DNA of 64,000 nt from assembly GCA_030272585.1 (NCBI GenBank), contig BSYQ01000004.1:1364001-1428000 (forward strand), given 5' to 3'. Below the pieces are notes generated by a model. It did no database searches, was not told the DNA's origin, and saw nothing but the letters and a program-made list of their open reading frames with translations. This DNA is from Bryopsis sp. KO-2023 (lineage: Eukaryota > Chlorophyta > Ulvophyceae > Bryopsidales > Bryopsidaceae). Positions 58,201 through 64,000 of this stretch are shown in pieces (within the stretch, counting starts at the first letter, position 1; the number at the start of each line of letters is the position of its first letter). The position numbers and the translations under genes were made by a program.

Positions 58201-59026
58201 GTTTTCCTTTCCCTTTTTTCTTGCAGTGTGAGGTTCAGTATTGGTTTGCCTTTGAAATATGAAACCAAGTAGCAAGGCAACTACCCCCCATAAAATTTTA
58301 CTTTTTTGCATTTATTTTTCCTCAGGACATATCTGTGAGAATAAGTTTTCATGTGTTGAGGACCTTTTGTGTGCCTGGAGTGTCCCCCCTTTCAATTTAT
58401 TCCCCTTTATGTTGCAAAGTGAAAGCAGCAGTCTTTTCTTGTGTTCAATTAATTCAACTTTTTTACAGGAAAAGAACTGAATTGCCCATGTATTTCTTTG
58501 TTTCAAATTCTACAGGCTGAATTTCTGGGGTTGCGGTTTTACGGTGTTTTTTTGTTTTTTTTTTCCACCCCTTTGATTGCTGTAGCAGCAAGTGGGGGAG
58601 GTTGAGGTGGCAGGGTTTCACTTTTTTGTCTTTTGGAATGTTTTGAGTACAGGCTTTGTGATTGGCTCCACAGGTGCCAATGTGAATGCTCGCAATGTTG
58701 CTGGTGAAACACCGTTCCACTATGCTTCCTTTGCTGGAATCCCAGAGTTTGTTCAATTACTGTTGGACAATGGAGCTGAAATAGATGCCCAAGATTATTT
58801 TGGGGACACCCCTGTGTTTTGGGCAGCGAAGTCTGGGAGTGCCGAAGTCATTGAAGTTTTGAAAAGCTCGGGTGCAGATCTCAGTACCATAGATAATGCT
58901 GGGGATAAGGTCGAAGATGAAATCTGTCGGTGTTTGGAGGCTATTAATCCTGTTCTTTCGGGCTGCAGGGAAGGAACATGCGGTGAAGGAGAGATAGAAC
59001 GCCTCAAAGCACTTCTGAATGACTGA
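55248..59026 (+). CDS. Secreted S1 serine protease with ankyrin repeats and Cys-rich tail, complete
   Basis: Eleven exons, all in frame (552 codons with stop): 55248-55329, 55419-55450, 55504-55608, 55715-55921, 56127-56448, 56586-56761, 56935-57015, 57233-57313, 57399-57516, 57956-58054, 58674-59026. Signal peptide from [20 protein letters not shown]; a second ATG lies 6 nt upstream. The micro-exon encodes [10 protein letters not shown], the pro-segment [12 protein letters not shown] to LFVK, and the mature enzyme begins [10 protein letters not shown], so activation after Lys is plausible. Catalytic motifs: [24 protein letters not shown]. The GDSGGP intron begins GC (AAG|GCAAGT). The tail comprises an acidic Ser/Pro linker, GICREDCDKLN, a 118-nt ankyrin exon, one 99-nt repeat exon (GADIDAQNDHGSTALAYAAQ), and the terminal exon with two repeats and [18 protein letters not shown]. 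Conserved non-trypsin pocket residues (Gly at 189, 216 and 226 by alignment) suggest chymotrypsin/elastase-like preference. Confidence 0.88.
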
Positions 59027-60606
59027 TGTCACAATTGTGTGTGAGATTTCCTTTCAATCGTTTTGGTCGTTTAAGGGAGTGGGGATGCTGTTGCTGTTTT
59101 GTAACCGATATTGGATATTGACTTAGATGGATGCAATGAGAGACGGTGAAGCTATGCGTCAAGTTTGAAATATATTTGTTGGTATGAATTTTGGGAAGAA
59201 ATCTGCATGTTCAAAAAGTGTGGTCTGTGTTGAGCACTACCGACAGCCACTTTTTGCCAAAATGAGCACAGTTTTTGAGTGATTGATAGAGTGCCCTCCC
59301 CCACCCTTTTTCGATAAAAAAAAAACAGGCGCTGGAAACCTAAAAGCAAGGTGAATTCGGATGGCACTCTAAATTTTTTCGCTACCACAAAAAATGGTGA
59401 GTTTAACAGCGGCATCGCTTTGGAAACAAGACACACAAGGCCCTAACGTTTCTCCAGTGTTTCCCTTCCCGTTCGTTTCCTGAACAGCTTCAGCGTTGGA
59501 TTGCATTCGCTTTTCAAAGATTTGACTGAACAAAAAGTTATTTTTCACCTTTCCAGTAACTCCCGGCTGGCTTTCAGTTGCCCCTCTGAAAATGAACACC
59601 GAATACTGACGGGGGGTATTTCCCCATTCATAGAAAAGCACAGCCACATTTTATCAATCCTTTTGTCTTCTGGATATTGGTGGAAATCGAAAATTTGATT
59701 TCACTTGGCTCACTTAACGTTTACTCAATACAGTTTCTTTCCATGTTTTTTTCTTCATCAAAAACGGCTACGCTTGTCTTTACCCGTCCATCTAATATTA
59801 TTAGATGGATGACATTTGCCAAAAAAGTGGCTCTTGGCATTGTATTTTACGATGGCAAGTGGGCTTTTGACGATCCATTATTATTTTCTGTTTGTTTTTC
59901 TTTCTAATGGGTGTCAAGATCCTTCGATCAGTCAATCAATATTGTATGCTCATAAGCTCTATTGCAACAAAAAAAACTATCCAGCGTATGTGTTTTGGTG
60001 CACAGGTGCCAACGTGAATGGTCGGCTCTTAGTAAGCAAAGGACGTAATCGACCGTGGTCGAATTCAAGAACGAGCATGGCCGACCAGTTCGGCGTTTAG
60101 TAAGACTGTGGTGGCGTCAGCGTAGTTCCAGCAGAAGTTCTTGCCCGACCATGTTTTCGAATTCGAACCCGCTGTGCTGCGAATACCAGAACCGAAATCA
60201 CGCCATTCTCCAGACCATATGCAAATGCATACCAGGCACCACGCATCTGCATGAACTTACACACGACCTCCCAGAATCCGCCGCTCCACACTTGGTGTGC
60301 TAATGGAATCGAGGGCTAGTGTGAGGAAAAGGATGGAGGTTGAGATATGGAGGAAACCTGTTTTTGGCTGTAAGATTGTTCAAGTCTGTTTCCGCGACAA
60401 TCCCTGCCGAAAGGCAAGAACGGAATGCCGGAAGGCACACAGCAAGTAAACCGGGACTGGGACAAATCCGTCACACACCCTTACTCCACACCGACACAGG
60501 AGGGTTTCCTAGAGTTGGGCAAGGAAACGTTCCGAGGGGTTGTTGCTGATATTAGCCTTTCGTGACCGGAGCCTTCTCGTCAGAAGGTCGAACGAACCTG
60601 CTTCAG
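59027..60606. other. 3' flank and intergenic
   Basis: 59765-59985 is the segment also found at 39228-39480. No coding exon is recognised. Short open frames near 60000-60550 have no domain, although 60520-60606 is homologous to the 5' flank of the divergent copy at 1073-5833. Confidence 0.45.
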
Positions 60607-60762
60607 ATGCTTTTGTTATTGATGTGGGCGCTCTGGCGCGTTTCGACGCCAGGAGTTATGTGCCGTGTTCTGTCGGGTGGGTGGATTCCTGTCGAATTTG
60701 GCGTTCTTTTCCCCCATCCTTGACGAAACTTTTTCTCATGTCGGAGTTGATGATATCGGAGT

Positions 60763-61228
60763 CAGAGATAGGACTTGGGCCAAAATTCTGGTCCGGCTAC
60801 GGTCCGGTCCGGTTACGGTCGAGTTACGGTTCCGTATTACGGCCGTAACTCCGTACCGTAACCGGAGTAATATGTTGTTTTTACGGTACGGAACAGGTAC
60901 GGTATAGCTACGGTAGCCCCTAAATCATCGTGAAGTAGTGTGGTTCAGTGCTAAAGCGTTAGGCTGTAGTCTGTAAGGTCGTGGGTTCGAATCCCCCTGG
61001 GTTCCTTTGGGTTCTCGGGACCCTGCGGGGGTTACTATTTACGGTTTACGGTTGGTACGGTGGTTACGGTCGGTACGGTCCGGTACCGGAGCAGTACGGA
61101 GTGGTACGGTGGTCCGGTTCCGAGCACGAAAACCACTCCGGTCCGGACCGTAACTACCGTAACCGTAAGTGACCGGAGTGGGGTTACGGTACGGTTTACG
61201 GTACCGTAACCGGAAAGTCCTATCTCTG
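60763..61228. mobile_element. hAT-like miniature element with GGTACGG-type internal repeats
   Basis: Perfect 14-bp terminal inverted repeats (CAGAGATAGGACTT) are flanked by an exact 8-bp duplication, ATCGGAGT, at 60755-60762 and 61229-61236. The empty site can be read from the homologous intron near 5667-5700. The interior is built from short repeats of TACGGT/CCGGT and a tRNA-like stretch. No transposase. Confidence 0.9.
60935..61007 (+). other. tRNA-like sequence inside the hAT-like element
   Basis: TGGTTCAGTGCTAAAGCG resembles an A box and D arm, and GGTTCGAATCC at 60984-60994 is a perfect B box with a pairable T arm. The anticodon region (GGCTGTAGTCTG) does not form a clean stem. This looks like a decayed tRNA or SINE head, not a functional tRNA; the loop resembles a Tyr (GTA) anticodon. 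Confidence 0.6.
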
Positions 61229-61626
61229 ATCGGAGTTTGCTTTGATTTGCAGGATCCTCACGTGGCGGCGACGGACAGGTGTGAACGTCGATACTCGGTC
61301 AGTTAGGCTTTACGAACTTGATAAGTTGGTTGGGGTTATACCCCCTCCCCTCCCTTGTTTCGAAATTCGAAAAGGAAATCGTAAATTCTGTAAAATAGGT
61401 CTCAGAAAGCGAATTTGAAAATTTTGAAAGCGGGGCCAGGTTTCATGCCAAATGAGGATGCTAAGTGCCGCAACGGCTGGGCGACGATCACAGAACCCGC
61501 CAAATTTGCTTGCATTCATTGTCATCTTAAGACAATGTATTAAATTGACCAATTTGATTCAGAAAAAGAAATCCCTTTTACAATCCCTTGCCCTCTTCCA
61601 AAAGAAATCGTCATGTAACACAAAAC

Positions 61627-61893
61627 CAGGGTTGTCAACTACGCGTATAAAACTCGCGTTTCATACGTTTATACGCGTATTTTTCAGCCAACGTATTTTA
61701 CGCAATAAATACGCGAATTGTATCACGTGACGAAAAAACAAACTAACAACGACAATAGCAACCAATGGGGCCAAAGAGTTAAGATTTTTGGCTTATTCGG
61801 ACGTATTATTCTCGTATGAAATATACTCAAACGTATTATACTCATATAATATAGGCAACGTATTTTACAAAAAGTACGTTTCTTGCAACCCTG
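61627..61893. mobile_element. hAT-like miniature element, short relative of 2035-2545
   Basis: The ends are CAGGGTTG and CAACCCTG, flanked by CACAAAAC (61619-61626) and CACAAAAA (61894-61901), an 8-bp duplication with one change. Internal 'acgcgtata' and 'tacgcgtattttt' motifs resemble the element at 2035-2545. No coding capacity. Confidence 0.75.
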
Positions 61894-62653
61894 CACAAAA
61901 AAACCGATCAAGTTCATAGAGCCTTACCTCCTTCACTGAATTCTTGGCTTGAGAATCGACTCTTTGTCTTTTCGTGTTGTGCGAGAATTAGATCGAAAGG
62001 CTTTCCACCGTTCCTTCATTTCGAAAGCGGCTACCGGATGCGCAGCCACTCATTGTTGTGGGTTCAGGCTAAGTCAGACATCCATGCAGTTTCATTGCAA
62101 TCGTATTGTATGAATAGTAAGACGCTTTTTGAAGAGGGATTCTAACATCGCACGTGTATGTGTGACATTTAGGAGCACCCAGGCAGACAGGAAATTTTCT
62201 TTGCGGTACATTGAGAAAAAGAGAACATCCCTGATATTCACATTCAAGGTAGTGTTGCTCGCAAAAAGTGATATGTGCAAAAACAGGGGGGGCATGACGC
62301 TCCTAAAGGTCGGTTTCCTTATGCTTGCTCCCTGAGAACAATGGGCCTTCGAATTCATCAGTGTGGAGGCACCTTGATCGCCCCCCAGTGGGTCTTGATT
62401 GCAGCACATTGTTGAATAAAATAATCAATTCTGGAGAAAAGTTCCTTCCAATTAATCCTAAGCCAGATGCAAATATCGTCGAATATAATATTATATTGGA
62501 TGTAGCTGCAAGCTGCTTTTCACTTTTTCTTAGACAATTCCTCAGCGTTTTTTTATCCCAGTTCTCATGAAATCAGTCATCCAGACGCTTCCTCCTCAAT
62601 TTTGCAACCCTATTTTATTTTTTGTTTAAATTTTATGCAAATTTGGCTTTTAG

Positions 62654-63528
62654 GAAGTGTATGGTCGACGAAAGGTTGGATGGGACGGAAGCTCTGGAAT
62701 CCACTCCGAAAACACGAGTGGAAAACTGAGGGCCTCCATTCACACCAAGAGCCCATTGGTTTGCATTGTGGTGGAAAATGCTGCTGGTGCCCCTGCAACA
62801 ATTCAGACACAGAACGTCCCACCACAGCCGAGTGGAAAAAAAACTTCCTCAGATTCCAAGGCCACCGGCTCCACTTGCAGCAGCATTGATGGAACTGAGA
62901 ATTCGCTGTGCAATGTTGTAAGGGGCAAGGATATTGAGAATGTGACTAATACAAGAATAACACTGAGAAAGGAGGTGTTGTGGCCTTTATTTTGATTTGG
63001 CAGATGATGTTCTCCTCGATTGAGAAAAATGTGTGTTTTTCTTGTTTCATATTGCAGGGAAAAAGTGAATGTAGTATTACTAATGAAGCAACCGGATGTC
63101 CCTTTCTTTTTTTTCACTTTTTTGTGGGATTTGTTGGGTTTTTCTTTTTTTTGGGGGGGTGGGGGGGGGTGGGGGGGGTGGGCGGGGTGGGGGGTATCTA
63201 TCTTTCCTTGCATATCCAAAGAGAATATGCTTACTTGCTTGTTTGTTTGATTTGATTTTTTTTCTTTCCAACGAGGAGTGGCTTGCAGTGCATCCCGATC
63301 TTAAAGGTCTAACCCCACAGGTCAACGAAAGGAAATCAGTTTCGCAACAGGAAGCCAATCCCCCGTTCCCCCCATCAGTGGAAACCATCAATCATCTGAA
63401 CAACCCAGCACCTGTTCAAGACAATTTGATTCCTAATTTCACGGATCAGCCAATGAAAAAAATTATTCAAGAGCCCATGGACCCGATGTTCGCAGTTCTA
63501 CCAAGAGGCTCTCCACCACCAGGGAAAG
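62654..63528 (+). CDS. Unknown gene, internal exons, continues past the window
   Basis: Three plausible exons on the plus strand: 62654-62974 (EVYGRRKVGWDGSSGIHSEN.., Ser/Thr-rich, with CSSIDGTENSLC), about 63058-63105 (GKSECSITNEATGC), and 63321-63528 (VNERKSVSQQEANPPFPPSV to SPPPGK). Each is bounded by AG and GT sites, and the composition is that of a disordered, Pro/Asn/Ser-rich region. No domain recognised. The exons follow the truncated protease remnant, so they could be its altered 3' part, but no ankyrin repeat is present. A G-rich run at about 63154-63192 lies in the last intron. Confidence 0.45.
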
Positions 63529-64000
63529 GTTGGTTACTTTGGGATGAAAAATCATGCATTAAAGAATTAAAAAGTGCCTGTTTTCTTAGAAATAATGGAG
63601 GTTGGGTAACTTGAGAATTTTTTTGTGTTAAAACAGATCACAGCTTAGAATTTTTTGGATGACTACATTACAACAATGCCGGACCCCCCCCCTCACCAAA
63701 AATTGCAACAGAAACAAAATACGAATATTAGTTGCAACCCTACTCCTCGAAATTGTGCACAGTAAAACGAAATGAAATGAAATTATCAAAATAGATAAAA
63801 ATATATATGTTTAGAGAGGTGCTCAGTTGACAGCATGTACATAATTAAACAGTTTCAGAATTCACTTTTAATACAATACACTTCATGAGACCAGCATTTT
63901 CCCTTCACTCATTTAATCGAAAAATAATGGAATGGTCCAATTGGTTTTCTATCAATTTTTTTTTTCATTGAAACCAGAACGCTTGAAAATGTTTGTCCAA
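63529..64000. other. Right edge, no gene recognised
   Basis: AT-rich sequence following the last visible exon of the unknown gene, probably intron; no further exon is recognised before the window ends. Confidence 0.4.

Larger units (their letters stand above)
60607..62413 (+). pseudogene. Truncated relative of the divergent protease-ankyrin subfamily
   Basis: Matches the 5' part of the copy at 1073-5833: signal-peptide exon 60607-60676 (MLLLLMWALWRVSTPGVMC), a 26-nt micro-exon 61253-61278 (SSRGGDGQ), and the start of the protease exon at about 62288-62413 ([10 protein letters not shown] to LIAAHC). A stop follows directly after the catalytic His motif, and no Asp or Ser exons are found. Intron 1 has been enlarged by the hAT-like element at 60763-61228 and the next intron by the one at 61627-61893. 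A working protease cannot be produced. Confidence 0.75.

Overview
This is a nuclear eukaryotic window. Genes are split by short spliceosomal introns, mostly GT-AG with polypyrimidine tracts, and nothing looks bacterial. The repeat content is non-LTR retrotransposons, hAT-like miniature elements and microsatellites. I cannot fix the lineage from sequence alone. A plant/protist-like MATE transporter and a LINE with a restriction-like endonuclease fit an alga or other protist, but a compact invertebrate genome is not excluded.

Most of the window is a dispersed, partly inverted cluster of one multigene family: secreted S1 (chymotrypsin-fold) serine proteases joined through a Ser/Pro/Glu linker to ankyrin repeats and a Cys-rich C-terminal tail. 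I could assemble three copies with every exon in frame: 1073-5833 (-), 18035-23492 (-) and 55248-59026 (+). A fourth, 42319-45717 (-), is intact except for one mutated splice acceptor. The copy at 36599-38868 (+) has lost its 3' part by deletion. 10301-14737 (+) is decaying. 15895-17060 (-) and 60607-62413 (+) are dead, and smaller fragments lie at 460-880 and 52744-53102. Exon sizes (207, 322, 176, 81, 81, 118 and 99 nt) and intron phases are conserved, so the models support one another. Each 99-nt exon encodes one 33-residue ankyrin repeat with phase-1 boundaries, and the number of these exons differs between copies.

Three unrelated genes sit between the copies: a MATE-type exporter (about 7.1-9.4 kb, +), a 12-exon WD40/Pro-Gln-rich/RRM protein (26187-31154, +), and a small signal-peptide ankyrin gene (23.5-24.3 kb, -). 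An unknown gene runs off the right end (62654 onward, +). A 3.4-kb strand-asymmetric purine/pyrimidine tract follows the WD40-RRM gene.

Mobile DNA: a 5'-truncated LINE whose reverse transcriptase ORF overlaps a complete dUTPase ORF (47062-48865, +); an RLE-type non-LTR element (48874-51955, -) preceded on the + strand by a head-to-tail array of its own 5'-truncated 3' ends; a LINE fragment with a clear target-site duplication inside a dead protease exon (16059-16546); and three hAT-like miniature elements with 8-bp duplications (2035-2545, 60763-61228, 61627-61893), one carrying a tRNA-like segment.

The most interesting systems are the secreted protease-ankyrin family, with its modular exons and conserved GC-AG intron, and the LINE with an overlapping dUTPase ORF.
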